From positions 62,001 to 126,000 of the forward strand of contig QNQO01005788.1 of the NCBI GenBank assembly GCA_003290165.1: a stretch of 64,000 bases of DNA. The letters run 5' to 3'. Source of the stretch: Berberis thunbergii (Eukaryota > Streptophyta > Magnoliopsida > Ranunculales > Berberidaceae). The translations under genes were made by a program, and so were the position numbers. Below are positions 1 to 11,333 of this stretch, piece after piece. Numbering within the stretch: position 1 is the first letter of the stretch; every line of letters starts with the position of its first letter. Below the pieces are notes generated by a model that did not search any database, had not been told where the DNA came from, and saw only the letters and a program-made list of their open reading frames with translations.

Positions 1-608
1 AATCTCATCCCGAGATTCGGAATGTAAGCGAGTCATGTTAATTTTGAAAAAAAATACAACTTGCCAAATAAAACGAGATTTAAAAATTACATATTTAGAT
101 GAGAAATTATTCAAATCTTATACTTGTAGAAAAACTCCACATCATACAAGGCCACATATCAAACATGCAAAAACTACGAGCGGCTACCTGTGTATATCCA
201 TATTATTTTAAAAAGAACACAAAATAATAAATTTAACCTTTATTTACAAAAATATTTGATATGGTCATTGAAAAGTTACAGGTGTTACAATATATACACC
301 TCAAAAGAATCTCGTCCCGAGATTTGGTAGAGGTTGTAACTAGGTAGTTAATTCTACAATAAGCCAACAACTTACCGAATGAAACAACACTAAATTCCAA
401 ATAATAAACCATTCCAAAATAGATTTCTACTAACCCTCCTTAAGAAACAAACCACCCAGCACACGGACAAACAAATAGCTGATGCATATGCCCATAACTT
501 CATGAAAACAATCACACAAAGATATGTTATAAAATATAATAAGTATTAAAAAAAATACGGGGTGCTACTATATATACAACTCAAAAGGTATCTCATCCCG
601 AGATTCGT
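1..608 (-). repeat. Degenerate LTR/junction blocks of a gypsy-type family (minus orientation)
   Basis: Read on the minus strand, this stretch contains three copies of a junction motif, near 566-608, 280-335 and 1-20. The core of the motif is the palindrome GAATCTCGGGACGAGATTC or a close variant. It is followed by TTTTGAGTTGTATATATTG and then TGTAGCACC or TGTAACACC, a typical LTR start. The same junction and the sequence after it recur on the plus strand at 57.1, 60.8 and 60.96 kb. In plant gypsy elements this position is the end of pol and the polypurine region just before the 3' LTR. No coding sequence is seen. Confidence 0.55.
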
Positions 609-2615
609 TGAAAGGGTGGTTGGCTAGAGGTTTATCAGCGAAAATCCGAGATGTGGTCACACTAGTGAGCTGCGACTATCCAGTGGCACTATTTCGACCA
701 GTCTCCAATCTGTGGCGCTATTCGAAAATCAAACTGGTGTTAGGTGGCTTTTGGAGAGCTTTTGCTAGAATTTTGGCTTTGTTGGAGTGATCGATGAACC
801 TGCATATTCGATACAAAAATTTTGAATCCTTCGCCGGACTGTTTCTATTCTCTTTCATTGTCTCTAAATAGTTTGCTCACTGTTACGCGACTTCGTTGTT
901 TTGCAAATTGGTAGCTTTGGTCGGTAGGATTTGGGGTCCGAAAACCCATTCCGCTAGATGAGTTTAACTATAATGTTACTTTGAAAAATATCTATTTTAA
1001 AATCTTGAATTGAATTGCTACATTATGTTTTTGATTGTGTAAGGCTAGGGATGTGACCCCTATGAGGTTTTAGAGATTTTGATTGTCATGTTGGTTCCTT
1101 TGTCAATGAATTTATGGACTAAGACTTCTGAAATCATGATATACCTGAATGTAATGGAAAAGTGGTTGAATGTGAATGTGAATGTGTTTAGAATTTGATA
1201 TAACACTATTTTGGGCTTATACGTAGTGTTTTAGACTCTGCTTTGGATGACATGATCGACTAGTGTCCAAAGTTAATGGCCTGATTTTGTTTGCAAAATT
1301 GTATTGACTCAAAAAGAATTAGGTAATGAGGCCTATGTCATTAGTATTTTACTGTAGATTGCAGAATCTTGAACCTTAGTTTAGTTGTGGACTTGTGATT
1401 TTGGTCATGTGGGGACCCTAGTGTAGTCGTGGATTTGTGAGGATTGTCTATTTGATTATTGTTAAGCATCTGGTGTGTTAGACTCTATATAGACTCGTAG
1501 TTCGTGCATGCTTAGATTCGTGTGTCTTTACCCCGCTGTAATGTCTGTTGTACCAATGCTTTGGAGTTTGCTCGCAACGTGAGTTTGGTGGTGCTTTGAG
1601 ATAACTCGCACCTATAGACATTGTGGACGCTATTTCATGTGGCATGTTCGCTGAGGTGCAGTGAGATCCCGCACGCGCTTGCCACTAGAAACTGTGGTAG
1701 GACATGTCTCAGAGGATGCGCTTTTGAGATTACTCGTTATCCCTCCCCGTGCGGTTGAGTTTGATTTGTGTTAGATCACTCGTTTGAGACATTACAGTTT
1801 GTATCCTAGTAGATGGCATCCCATTGGGATACAAATAAGCCCGAAATGGTACGGGTGCACATAGTGGGATGTGTCTGGGTGAAACACATTTGTATGACAT
1901 GGGGATACCTACAATATGAGACACTTATATAGGGATTTATTATGGTTTCAACTTGATTGCCATACTTAAGAGGCTTTGCAAGTTTACGATATTTTATTAT
2001 GTTCGAATCACCTGAAATGACTAGCACATCTTGTAAAGTTGTAGTTATTGTTTAGTATTTAATGCCTTGTTTTTGGTGCATGAACTTAGAAACGTTATCC
2101 TTAGAGACACGGTGTGACTCAGACTCTTGAAGCTGGTATAAGGACACCGGTTACATGTTATGAATCACGCATCTAGGATTACGTAGTTATTCATTATTAT
2201 GTGGCATTGCTTCCTACTACATATTGTGTTGATGTTCGTATTTAGATGATTTGCACCAGCTAGATTTGTGTTTTGCTGACCCCGAATGGGGTGTGCTTTT
2301 ATTGGAATGCAAGTGGTGTTGACGTTCATTATATCTCCAGTTGTAGACTCATTTTGTTCTGTGTAGTATTGTCCACCATGTGAGGGTATGTTTTAGTTTT
2401 AGTATTTTCATTGTACTTATATATTTTGTTAGATACTAGATGTTTGTATATTGGTCTTGTGGCTATGACGCTAGGCTGGGCTATTTCTCATTTTGTCTCT
2501 CGTTTCAAAAATATGTTATATTATGATATTGTGTCCGATTACGATCCAACTATGGTTACAAATTCAGAAAGTGTGTCAGCACGTTGTGGGTCCCATGGTA
2601 GGTCGAGGCATGACA
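609..2615 (+). repeat. 5' LTR of a Ty3/gypsy element (element A)
   Basis: The stretch ends in GGCATGACA and is followed four bases later by a primer binding site, which places an LTR 3' end at 2615. About 750 bases of its 3' part (roughly 1860-2612) are repeated at 5131-6591, as expected for a second LTR. The 5' boundary is not resolved: I place it after the minus-strand fragments that end near 608, which gives an LTR of about 2 kb, long but plausible for Tekay-like elements. No ORF here looks coding. Confidence 0.5.
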
Positions 2616-2619
2616 GACT

Positions 2620-2631
2620 TGGTATCAGAGC
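2620..2631 (+). other. Primer binding site of element A
   Basis: TGGTATCAGAGC matches the primer binding site that plant LTR retrotransposons use with initiator methionine tRNA. It lies four bases after the LTR end and about 130 bases before the gag start codon at 2760. Confidence 0.75.
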
Positions 2632-2759
2632 CATTGTTTACTGGTTCACATGGAACATCATTGTGTTGACATTTTCTTGAGTGAATAGGGTAGAGAAATT
2701 ACGAATTTTATGCATTGTTTGATGTGTTGTATGTATGTTTTCTTTTGCAAAGAGAGAGC

Positions 2760-3143
2760 ATGGTGAGGGCACGTGGTAAGAGAACCCATGGTGAGGGATC
2801 AGGCACTGCTGGAGGGATGTTTTTCAGCCTTTCATGGAAATGATAACGCAGTGGGCACAGAATGTGAGACATGGAAATCAGTCAGAGGATCTGTTTACTC
2901 AATGCACAAGAATGTTGTCAGCTTAGGTGGTAAAAGATTTGATGGTATTGGAGATTCACTTGTTGCGGATCAGTGGATCTGTAAAGTAGAGCTCATATTT
3001 GAGAGGATGGTGTTGAAACCTATACAGCGTACCGAGTTAGTAGCACACCAATTTGACGGAGAGGCTATGTATTGGTGGGATTCCATGAGGCAAAGTCAAT
3101 ATGTGTCAGAGATGTAATGGGATACATTCTGCGAGTTGTTTGA
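2760..3143 (+). pseudogene. gag: Gag N-terminal part, element A (interrupted)
   Basis: A gag-like reading starts at ATG 2760 and passes through frameshifts and stops. The segment around 2930-3115 reads as the conserved retrotransposon gag region, including GGKRFDG, WICKVELIFERM, FDGEAMYWWD and a final FCELFE. Capsid proteins of plant gypsy elements have this pattern before the zinc knuckle. The reading is broken at 3143 by an inserted element and resumes after 4553. It is non-functional because of stops, for example near 3115, and the insertion. Confidence 0.65.
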
Positions 3144-4553
3144 ACCAATGTAGTCAAAGCCATCCAAAGCCACCACTTATAGCTAAAATTCAAGCCAAGC
3201 CATGACACATCGCTCTATCTTGGTCAAAGTGAGGCCACTACTTTGAAGGCACAAAAAGCCACCGTTGTTAGCACTTTTTCGTTGAAGCGTGAAGCCACCC
3301 AAGGCATGGACTGATTAAACAGAAGTTTTTTTTCGTCTTTTGTCTTTCTTTTTCTTCTCATATTTTTTTCTCTTTCTTTAGAGCTTCACAACTGAATCAG
3401 GGAGCTTCAACAGAGTAGTAGTTGGAGATCTTGCTCGAGGTACAAATCTTCTTACCTTCTTCTTCTTATTGCCTTTTTTCGCTTGATTCAGGAGAGTTTC
3501 AAGAGAGCAGCAAATCAGTTTAACTTCTTCCCTCTCCTTTCATCTCCTTATTTCTTCCTCAATTGTTGAACCAACTTTTCTCTATTTCTTCACTCACCCT
3601 TTTGTTATTCTCTTCACAAAGCTCTCAAAGGTTGATTTTCAAAGGACAACACACTCACACATCTTCTGCACTTGCGCCTTCCGACAATTCTTTAATGGAT
3701 GTCACTAGAATTTCCACCATCATGACCCTGAAGAAGGAACTCACACCATTGAGTACCACCACTAGCTACTGCCACGACGTGCAAGGAGCCCCAATTCAGT
3801 CTTCTTCCATGGAAAAAAAAGGCAGAAAAACGCTCCCAAATCCCTCAATAATTATCTTCTTGATGTATCTTACTCTGTTATTCATTTGGGGTTTCTTGAT
3901 TTTGTATAATTTAGGTTTTATTTTGGGATATGTGGTTCGCTCATTTTTTTTTATATTTTTTCTCATTTTGTTATCTGGGTATCTCAATTTTATCTATTAT
4001 CTTAATTTTAAGTTTAGATAAATGAGGTTCATCTCATAGTTAAGGTTTTGTTCTATTGCTTGGTATTTTATTTTAATTTTGTTGGATTTGATTTGAGGCT
4101 TTGAGTGTATGACTTGATTGGTTTCTTGTCTTCTTTCTTCAATCATAACTATTCAGAGCTTCATGACAATGAATCAGAGAGCAGCAGTTGGAGCCTTGTA
4201 GGTATGTACAATCTCTTCTTCTTCCCTTCTTCTTCTTCTTGCCTTTTTGTCTCTTCTTCTATGTCCCCGTTGTGTTCCTGAGATTTTTTCTGCAAACTAC
4301 ATTTATACGAGATGGAGGCGGAAAAAACTTGAGTAAATACGAAGACTTACATTGACTTGAGCTAACGCCTCTAAAACAAGTAGAAATGTATAATGCATAT
4401 ACTTATCAGCTTAGATACAAGCAAAATGCATATATTAACTTTTTTATAAAATATTAAAATTATTTTTTACGGTCATTTTACTTGAAGCCATAGCTTCACT
4501 TTTCGCTTAAAGCCGAGCCATGGCAAATCGCTTCATGTTTTGACTACCTTGGT
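3144..4553. mobile_element. Non-autonomous DNA transposon inserted in gag
   Basis: The two ends are inverted: the left end ACCAATGTAGTCAAA matches the reverse complement of the right end, ACCAAGGTAGTCAAA, with one mismatch. The gag target reads TTTGA on both sides, so a target duplication of 3-5 bp is likely. The exact end is uncertain by a few bases because an imperfect 8-bp match is also possible. Subterminal blocks rich in AAGCCAAGCCATG-like motifs occur near both ends. An ORF at 3563-4021 has no recognisable domain, so the element is probably non-autonomous. The superfamily is unresolved. Confidence 0.6.
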
Positions 4554-4555
4554 TT

Positions 4556-5130
4556 GAGCAGCATTTTATTCCTGATTCTGCTAGAGTGGAGATAGTGGAC
4601 AGGTTTTTACACCTACAGTAGGGATCTAGACCTGTTTCATAATACTTTGTTGAGTTTACAGAGTTGCGCCTTTATGCTACTTGTTTCATAGATACTAGAA
4701 AAACAAGAATGGTCAATCATCCTTTTGAGAAATTAGTGAATGTCACTTTCAATCAAGAGCGAGTTGATAGTGAGTGTAGGATAAAGTCTTTGGTTCGATG
4801 GGCTAGAGGTACAAAGCGCAATCCGAGGTTTGGCCGAGGAAGCCACACAATTGATCAAGCACAATAGCCAGAGCGTGACGTTGTTTAGCAAAAAGACCTT
4901 GGTAGAAGTGGACCAGCAAGGGCTGGCACGAATCGGAGAGGTGACGGATGTCCCCGAGGATATCATCAACATTAGCAGCAAAGACAAACTATGAGGGGTG
5001 GTCAAACAGGACCTAGGAGAAGTTGTTTCACTTGTGGACAATATGCACCCTTAGCCCATGATTGTCCCAGAGGTCATGTTGATCGATGGGAGCTGGCAGT
5101 TTGTTACACTTGTGGTAATGGTGCATGTTG
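4556..5130 (+). pseudogene. gag: Gag C-terminal part, element A
   Basis: The gag reading resumes after the insertion in the frame expected if the insert and one target copy are removed. It runs through a basic region (about 4660-4870) to a zinc-knuckle-like segment near 5020-5070 with CFTCGQ, then a histidine and a final cysteine. The spacing is off: C-X2-C then H eight rather than four residues on, so the knuckle looks decayed. A second CYTCGN motif follows at about 5105. Near 5131 the sequence jumps directly into LTR sequence, so protease, RT and integrase are all deleted. Confidence 0.6.
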
Positions 5131-6591
5131 TGAGATGTGTCTGGGTGAGACACATTAGTATGTATGATATGAAACACTTACATAGGGATTTATTATGGTT
5201 TTGTCTTGATTGTCATACTTAGGAGGCTTTGCAAGCAGTGTTCTAAAAAGGTGGGCGGCGAGCAGGTGCCTAGCGCCCATGGGCCTAGGCGGCACCTAGG
5301 TGGTCTTAGGTTTTGTATTATAACTTTAATAATTTACAAAAGTTAAGCATAATACTTGCTCAGTCACATCCAATTTAATGCCAAGAAACATATGCAAAAT
5401 TTAAAAACATGAAAAATTAACAGCCATGAACAAAATTTATTAAAACTTAAATGACTGAAGTTGGTCATGATGGGTACTTTATAAAAAGTTGAATTTGTGA
5501 ACAAATGTCCAAACCTACTCTTTTATTTTTCCTCAAATTGCATGAATGACCTCAGTTATGTTTGATAAAATCTACATTACTAAATTGGTACCGCCAGATC
5601 CTTTGAGAATTCCATTAAGTAATCATCATTTGCTATCTCGGGAATGGGCTTTGATGATGATGATGATGATGATGAATCATTTGCTACATTCAGACATATA
5701 CTGAATAAAAAATAATTAAATTGTTTATTTCTAAAAAAGAGGAAAGAAAAATAAATAAGAACACAATCAACCTTATTAAAATAAAAAAAAACTCGCGCAG
5801 TTCGCCTGCACCGCCCAGACTCACCTACACCGCCCAGAACCTGCCCCACCATTAACCTGGGCATTTCTCTAATGCCTAGGCTGATTTTTAGAACATTGTT
5901 TGCAAGTTTACATTTTTACTATGTTCGAATCACCATAAATGACTAGCACATCTTGTGAACTTGTAGTTGTAGTTTAGTATAGGATGCCATGTTGTTGGTG
6001 CATGAACTTAAAAACTTTATCCTTAGAGACACAGTGTGACTCGGGCTCTAGAAGCTGGTATGAGGACACCACTTACGTGTTATGAATCATGCATCTGGGA
6101 TTATGCAGTTATTTATTATTGTGTGGCATGGCTTCCTACTACATATTGTATTGATGTTCGTATTTAGTTCACTCGCATCAGCTAGCTTTGTGCTTTGCTG
6201 ACCCTACATAGGGCGTGTTTCTATTGGAGTGCAGGAGGTGTTGTTCATATTTATCGTGTTGTTTATGCCCAGTTTCCAGTTGTAGACTCGTTTTGTGTTG
6301 TGTAGTCTTGTCCACCCTGTGCAGATATGTTTTGTTTTAGTTTTGGTTTTTTCATTATAATTATATATTTTGTTAAATATTGGATGATTGTATATTGGTA
6401 TTGTCGCTATGACGCAGGACTGGGCGAATTATACTTTTTTATTTTATTCAAATTTTATCGTAGTTGGTTAATTTCACATTTTGTCTCTCGTTTCAAGAGT
6501 ATGTTATATTATGATGTTGTGTCCAGTTAAAATACGATTGCGGTTACGGATTCAGATCATGTGCTGGCAAGCTAAGGGTCCCATGGCGGGT
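5131..6591 (+). repeat. 3' LTR fragment of element A
   Basis: This segment corresponds to about 1862-2612 of the 5' LTR, including GTGTCTGGGTGA, the AGGGATTTATTATGG block and the closing GGGTCCCATGG. It starts in mid-LTR, so a deletion removed pol and the LTR start together. It ends at GGGGCATG, a few bases short of the LTR terminus, where element B sequence begins. A hAT-like MITE splits it at 5236-5898. Confidence 0.65.
5236..5898. mobile_element. hAT-type MITE in the element A LTR
   Basis: The left end CAGTGTTCTAAAAA and the right end TTTTTAGAACATTG are inverted repeats with one mismatch. They are flanked by a perfect 8-bp duplication TTTGCAAG (5228-5235 and 5899-5906). The other LTR at about 1975-1985 shows the unoccupied site with a single TTTGCAAG. 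The CArTG start, 8-bp duplication, 663-bp length and lack of a transposase fit a non-autonomous hAT element. Confidence 0.85.
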
Positions 6592-7260
6592 TGGGGCATG
6601 TTGTTCAAGAAGTGTTTCGGCTGCTTCCCTCAAAGGTTCGATCATGTCTGAATGAAAAGGGAGAAATCGAAAGTTGAAACCATTTTCAATTGTTGTGTGT
6701 CTTCCTATATGACTGGCCATTTCAGTCAGTGTTACTACCTCCATGGGTAAGTTTCCCATGGTTGTCTTGTAGGTAGTTCGATAAACCCACAATGTTCCAA
6801 GTAGTTTATCATGGCAGTGTTTCGAGTAGTGTATTCCCCATCACATGGTTGACCACCAACTGGGAGTCCATAAAGATTGTCAGTTTTTTAATATGTAAGT
6901 CCTTGGCTAAGATTAGTCCTGCAATCAAAACCTCATATTCAGCCTCATTGTTGGTGGTCACAAACTCTGGCTTGAATACCACGTCTAGCCTAGAATTGTC
7001 CAAATTTACCAAGACGATTCCTTTCCAGGAACTATGGATACAGGCAGACCCGTCTTTGAATATCCTCCACCCCATTATTTTGTCATATGTGTCGGGTTCC
7101 TCGGAGAACTCCTTGGACTTTGTTTCTCGCCCAGCCACAAGGGATCTTCCACGGGGAAATTCACTAGAAAGTTAGCTATCACTTGTCCTTTTTCAGCTGA
7201 TTGGGCCTTAAACTCCATCTAGAATTCACTAAGGGTAATGGCCCATTTTCCATTCTGGAG
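6592..7260 (-). pseudogene. pol: Gypsy RNase H region, element B
   Basis: On the minus strand a reading at 7138-6809 gives the RNase H core of plant gypsy polyproteins: a DGSA motif, then TTNNEAEYE, an AGLILAKDL helix and MDSQLVVN. The catalytic D and E and the second D are therefore recognisable. A downstream piece (6792-6544) is probably the connection toward integrase. Integrase and the 3' LTR are missing because element A sequence begins at 6591. Frameshifts and stops show it is not functional. Confidence 0.7.
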
Positions 7261-8490
7261 TATTTGATGGTTAAGTCTAGCACGACTCGTAAAGGGACAT
7301 TTGTCATGACAATTATGGCATGGAACTAAAAGTAGGACCATAGTATGTGGGCAAAGAACACCAGAGCTAAGATTGTCTTCTCGGTTCGGGTGTATCTAGC
7401 TTCAACTCGAGCAAAGTTTTGTTTTGGAAATGGATTTACTTTTCCACCTTCTGCTCGAGTCGGATGGTGATTGAACTTACCAAGAAATTAGAGACTCCCA
7501 ATAAAAGTATAAGTATTCGCCATCAATCGGCTTTGAGAACACAGGGTGTGTGCTGAGGTATTGATTCAGTTGCTAAAAGGCAAAATCACAATTGGCAGTC
7601 CATTCAAATTGCAAATCCATCTTAAGTAGGTGAAACAAAGGTTTGCATCAATCGGGGGACTTCGATATGAATCGGTCCAGTGCAGCTGATGCTCCTGACA
7701 ACTTCTTTACTTGCTTCTTGGAAGATGGAGAAGGCATTTCAATTAAGGCCCTCAGTTGGTCAGGGTTGCCTTCTATGCCCCAGCAGGATACCAGATATCC
7801 TAGGAATTTTTCGGATGAAACTCCTAAGGCACATTTCTCTGGGTTCAATTTTTTTTTCATATTGCCTTAGTATTTCGAAGGTGACTCCTAAGTTGGTCAA
7901 GTTATGGATATTGTTAGTTCCTTTGAGAAGCATATCATCAATGTAGACTTCCATGTTTTTCCCAATTTTTTCTCGAAACTTATTTTTCACAAGGCATTCT
8001 TTCATAACAATAGATCCCATTCTCAACATTGAACAATTTATTTTTTTATCTTTCTTTTGTCATAGGGATTTGCCAGAATAGTCATCCATGAATGAGAGGA
8101 ATTGGTGCCTTCTTGCTCGATTGACGAGTTCTTCCACCTTTGGCCTTGGAAAGTTGTCCTTTGAGTAGGCCTTATTGAGGTCCGTGAAGTTGATGTAAAT
8201 CCAATAAGGTGTCTGGGGTATCGGAATGTGCCATGCGTCCAACAACCTCTAGACTTCTTGTTTCATGACTTCCGCAAAGCGATGAGCATCCTTTCTGATC
8301 TTTTGGGCCACATACTTACTCCCTTCCCAGATTTTCAGCCTATGACAAGCAAATTGCTCTAGGATCCCATGCATTTCATTCATGGTCCATGCGAAGACAT
8401 TTGAGTTCACCTGTAGGAAGTTAATCATCTCGGTTTTGGACTCTAGCTTGAGATCGACACCTATGAATGTGTGTCTCTCTGGGGCCACCC
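7261..8490 (-). pseudogene. pol: Gypsy reverse transcriptase, element B
   Basis: In minus-strand order, 8488-8249 gives the pre-RT segment with FAWTMNEMHGI. 8245-8060 gives the RT start (YINFTDLNKAY, PRPKVEELV, FLSFMDDYSG). 8029-7648 gives the active-site block NMEVYIDDMLLKG, then LNPEKCALGVSSEKFLGYLVS and the following connection. These are standard RT motifs of plant Ty3/gypsy elements, with YIDD as the catalytic motif. They lie in several frames broken by stops, and part of the fingers-palm region around 8030-8060 is lost. Reading order confirms minus orientation. Confidence 0.75.
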
Positions 8491-8639
8491 CTCATATATT
8501 CACCTTGATGACTAACATAGGTGGATCGGGAATGTTAGGCAGGGGCATAGTTGGTTTCTATGCACGAGCATCCTCGGGTTCGTCATCAACTGCTTCCATG
8601 AAGCCTCGGGATGTGATATGGTTCATCTAATCTCATAAA

Positions 8640-9000
8640 GACCAAAAGCAGTTGGGAACCTGACTGTCCAGTAGAAATTGGACGGAACTACTTTAAGATC
8701 GTGCTTCTATCCTCGTCCGAGAATGGCATTGTAAAGGGATGGCACGTCCACCACAACGAAATGGCAGTTCGTTTCTACGATTTTGGCTCGGAAGGGTAGA
8801 TAAAGTTATCCCTTGGGAATAGCCATTGCACTCATAGATGGGTTCATTGGCGGGTTGGATCACCTTAGGGTCCAGGTTCATTTTTTCAAAGATCATTTCC
8901 CCCGAGCTTCCACAATCCACCAAGACTCTCTTCAAAAGTGAGTCATCAATCATGATGAAGATGACCAGAGTGCATTTAGGTGAGGGATGGCCACCTTGTC
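8640..9000 (-). pseudogene. pol: Aspartic protease region, element B
   Basis: The minus-strand reading from 8953 contains VLVDCGSSGEMIF. This corresponds to the retroviral-type aspartic protease motif (normally D-T/S-G-S-S), with the threonine replaced by cysteine. It lies between the gag remnant upstream and the RT remnant downstream, the expected gag-PR-RT order. The frame closes soon after, so it is a remnant. Confidence 0.6.
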
Positions 9001-9252
9001 CAGGTCGTCTTTACTCTAGTACCACGTTGAGGAATCATCTCCTTTCCCGAGTGGTCCAATCAATCGAGGCTCGATGTCGATACTATTCTCGTGTTGGACA
9101 TGCAAGGTTCTCTATCTTTTCACTCTTTTCTCTAGTAGCCACTCAGAATTGCGCATGCAAATTACATTAATGATCAGCCTGGGATGGAGCGCTTCTTGAG
9201 CAAAATGGTTGGGAGCTGGAGGGTTTTCCATGGCGACCTTAACAAACTCCTA
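9001..9252 (-). pseudogene. Gag-protease linker remnant, element B
   Basis: This lies between the protease remnant and the MITE and continues the minus-strand gypsy element. I see no clean knuckle or other motif in it. Confidence 0.35.
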
Positions 9253-9582
9253 GGGTGTGTTTGGTTGCATGGAATCCTATGCCATGGGAATTCATGAGGG
9301 GACCACTACATTTTAGGCTAAATTGATATATCACTCCACATTTACCATTTGACCACCATTTGAATTTGTGATCAATGGTGGGAATGGAAGTCCCATAAAC
9401 ATGGGAATCTTACTCCTTGGCCCCCCCAAGGCATGTGATTTCCATGTTCATGGGACTTTCGTTCCCACCATTGATCACAAAACCAAATGGTGGATGTGGA
9501 GTGATATATCAATTTAGCCTAAAATGTAGTGGTCCCCTCATGGATTCCCATGGCATAGGATTTCATGCAACCAAACACACCC
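9253..9582. mobile_element. Tourist-like (PIF/Harbinger) MITE
   Basis: The 330-bp segment is almost a full palindrome. Its left end GGGTGTGTTTGGTTGCATG is mirrored by the right end CATGCAACCAAACACACCC, and the complementarity continues inward through TAGGCTAAATTGATATATCA. A 3-bp duplication CTA flanks it (9250-9252 and 9583-9585). The GGGTGTGTTTGG terminus and 3-bp duplication are typical of Tourist MITEs. It is inserted in element B between the gag and protease remnants and has no coding capacity. Confidence 0.85.
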
Positions 9583-9585
9583 CTA

Positions 9586-10940
9586 GAGTCGTCCTTGCTC
9601 TACCATCCGCTAGAGAAAATTTTTCAGTGTTATGCATGAGTCTGTATCATAATCCCTTAGTTAGTGGTACCAAAAATAAGGCCTCCTGAACCGGTCAACA
9701 AGCTTCGGGGTAGGTTCGGAGAAGTAAGGTTCTCCCCTGATCAACTTAAGAATTTCTAATGGCTTTTTATTCAGGAAATTCTTTCTTTGAAATCAGAGCA
9801 GGGCAATTACCATGTCGGTTTGAGCTCTGGTTTCCTTTCCTTTTAGGTGGCTTTGGTTTTTCTTTGGTCCCGGACTTTTTGTGTTTTAGTTCCATTTCAA
9901 TGGTATTTTGCTTGGATTCCATTCTCAGACGGATCTCATCCTCCATTTCATAATTGTCTTGACTATGTCAAAATTCATTTCCAATATGTTAGGCTCTTTC
10001 GAGGCCAACTTGATATGGGCCCAGGTCCCCGCGGCTACTCCGAGCCTTAAGGCAATACATCCTAGCTTTTGTTGGAGGTCGGGTACTTTCATGGTCTTTT
10101 TCTTGAATCAGGACAGGTAGTTACTAAGGAACTGTCCTTCCTTCTAATTTACTGCCAGCAGGCTGGTGAAGTTAAAAGCCCTCTTTCTTAGTTGGATGGT
10201 AGTGCTTGATGAAAGTAGACTGGAGAGTCCTGAAGTCCCCATTAGACTTCTCCTTAAGGTTGTAAAACCATGTCAATGGAGGATCTTTCAAATTGTTCAG
10301 GAAGATCATGCATCGTAGACGATCATGTTTGGGAACTTCCCACTAGATTGTTGTATGCATGAAGTGCAGCATGTGCTCATAATGGTCTGAATCCCAATCA
10401 TACAATTGTGTTGGTCGACATGGTAAACTTCTTCGGGAATTCCACGTTCTGGAACTCGAACGAAAAGGGAGATTGGTTGAGTCGAGCAAGGGCATTTTTG
10501 GAATCGTTGCCCTTCACTCCCTTCTTGTTGTATTGGCCAAGCTAGTCCTGAAGCATCTCCAATGTTACTGCTTGATAGGAGGTGTCAGGGCGGTAACCTG
10601 GGTCAAAATTTTAGCAAGACACTCGTTCCGTGAAGCAAGTTCAGGATTCCTGATTCGGTCTTGCTGCTGATCTATGGCACTCAGTATTGTACCTCTTGGG
10701 ACTTGCTCGGGTCGTTGGCCTCATTTTGGATGTTGGCCATCTCGGTGTCATAAACGAGCCATCCGGTCTTTTTTCTCGGCAATTAGTTGATCCTGGAGGT
10801 GATTTAGGGCCTCATGCAGCTACTTGGATGTCTCGAGGTCCCTATGAGACCAGAGGCTTCCTTTCGGGTACCAATTGGTATCACCTGAGTGGTAGTCGGT
10901 GCTCTTTTGTTTTTCTTGGGAGGCATGGTTTCTTAGCTTC
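9586..10940 (-). pseudogene. gag: Gag remnant, element B
   Basis: On the minus strand around 10380-10180 the sequence reads as the conserved gag segment of plant gypsy elements: HYEHMLHFM, then RCMIFLNNLKDPPLTWFYNL and a following LQSTFIKHY. Several frames and stops are needed, so it is not translatable. The region toward 10940 approaches the primer binding site and contains the gag start or an upstream leader, which I cannot define. A plus-strand ORF here is a shadow. Confidence 0.6.
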
Positions 10941-10944
10941 AAAA

Positions 10945-10965
10945 GTTCCCAAGGACGGCGCCAAA
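10945..10965 (-). other. Primer binding site of element B
   Basis: On the minus strand, TTTGGCGCCGTCCTTGGGAA follows directly after the LTR. The TGGCGCCG core is the tRNA-complementary motif found next to the 5' LTR of plant Tat/Athila-class gypsy elements. It fixes the element's orientation and the inner LTR boundary. Confidence 0.65.
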
Positions 10966-10968
10966 TTT

Positions 10969-11333
10969 TGAGAGTGAATAGTAGTCTCGGAACTTCTCTT
11001 GCAAAGGTCATGTTGCCAGGCAGGAAGGCGAAACGTTGGTAGCTGCACAAACTCCAATCTGAATGGAGTGCTCAGGCGTAGACTCCGATGGTCAAGTAAG
11101 TAAAGGCTTAAGGAGGTAAGAGAGGGAAAGAGGTTCAGAGAGAGCCATGTTTTATCAGAGATTGTAGCGTCTCTGGCTCTCACTACATGAGCTTTATTTA
11201 TACACGTTTGATCGCATCTCGTCGTCTATAATCTCTGCTGCAATGATAGGACTGAATCTATCCAAATCTATCAGCTGGAAGGTAGCCTCGAGCAAACTAT
11301 TATGTCTCGAGCAATGTAGAAATTCTCATGTCA
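10969..11333 (-). repeat. 5' LTR of element B
   Basis: The 365-bp segment starts TGAGAG and ends ATGTCA on the plus strand, giving TG..CA termini in both readings. It abuts the primer binding site. On the minus strand a TATA box (TATAAATAAAG, 11192-11202) sits at a suitable distance for U3/R. No partner LTR is present because the element's 3' end was lost at 6592, so the outer edge rests only on the CA/TG ends. Confidence 0.55.
11192..11202 (-). promoter_or_regulatory. TATA box in the element B LTR
   Basis: TATAAATAAAG on the minus strand lies inside the LTR, about 230 bases upstream of the primer binding site, where the U3 promoter of an LTR retrotransposon is expected. Confidence 0.45.

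Noticed and set aside
3563..4021. A 152-codon ORF inside the DNA transposon
   Set aside because: No recognisable domain; the C-terminal half is a hydrophobic translation of T-rich DNA. I do not call it a gene.
5641..5700. GATGAT repeat as a minisatellite of interest
   Set aside because: A short simple repeat inside the hAT MITE, of no special structure.
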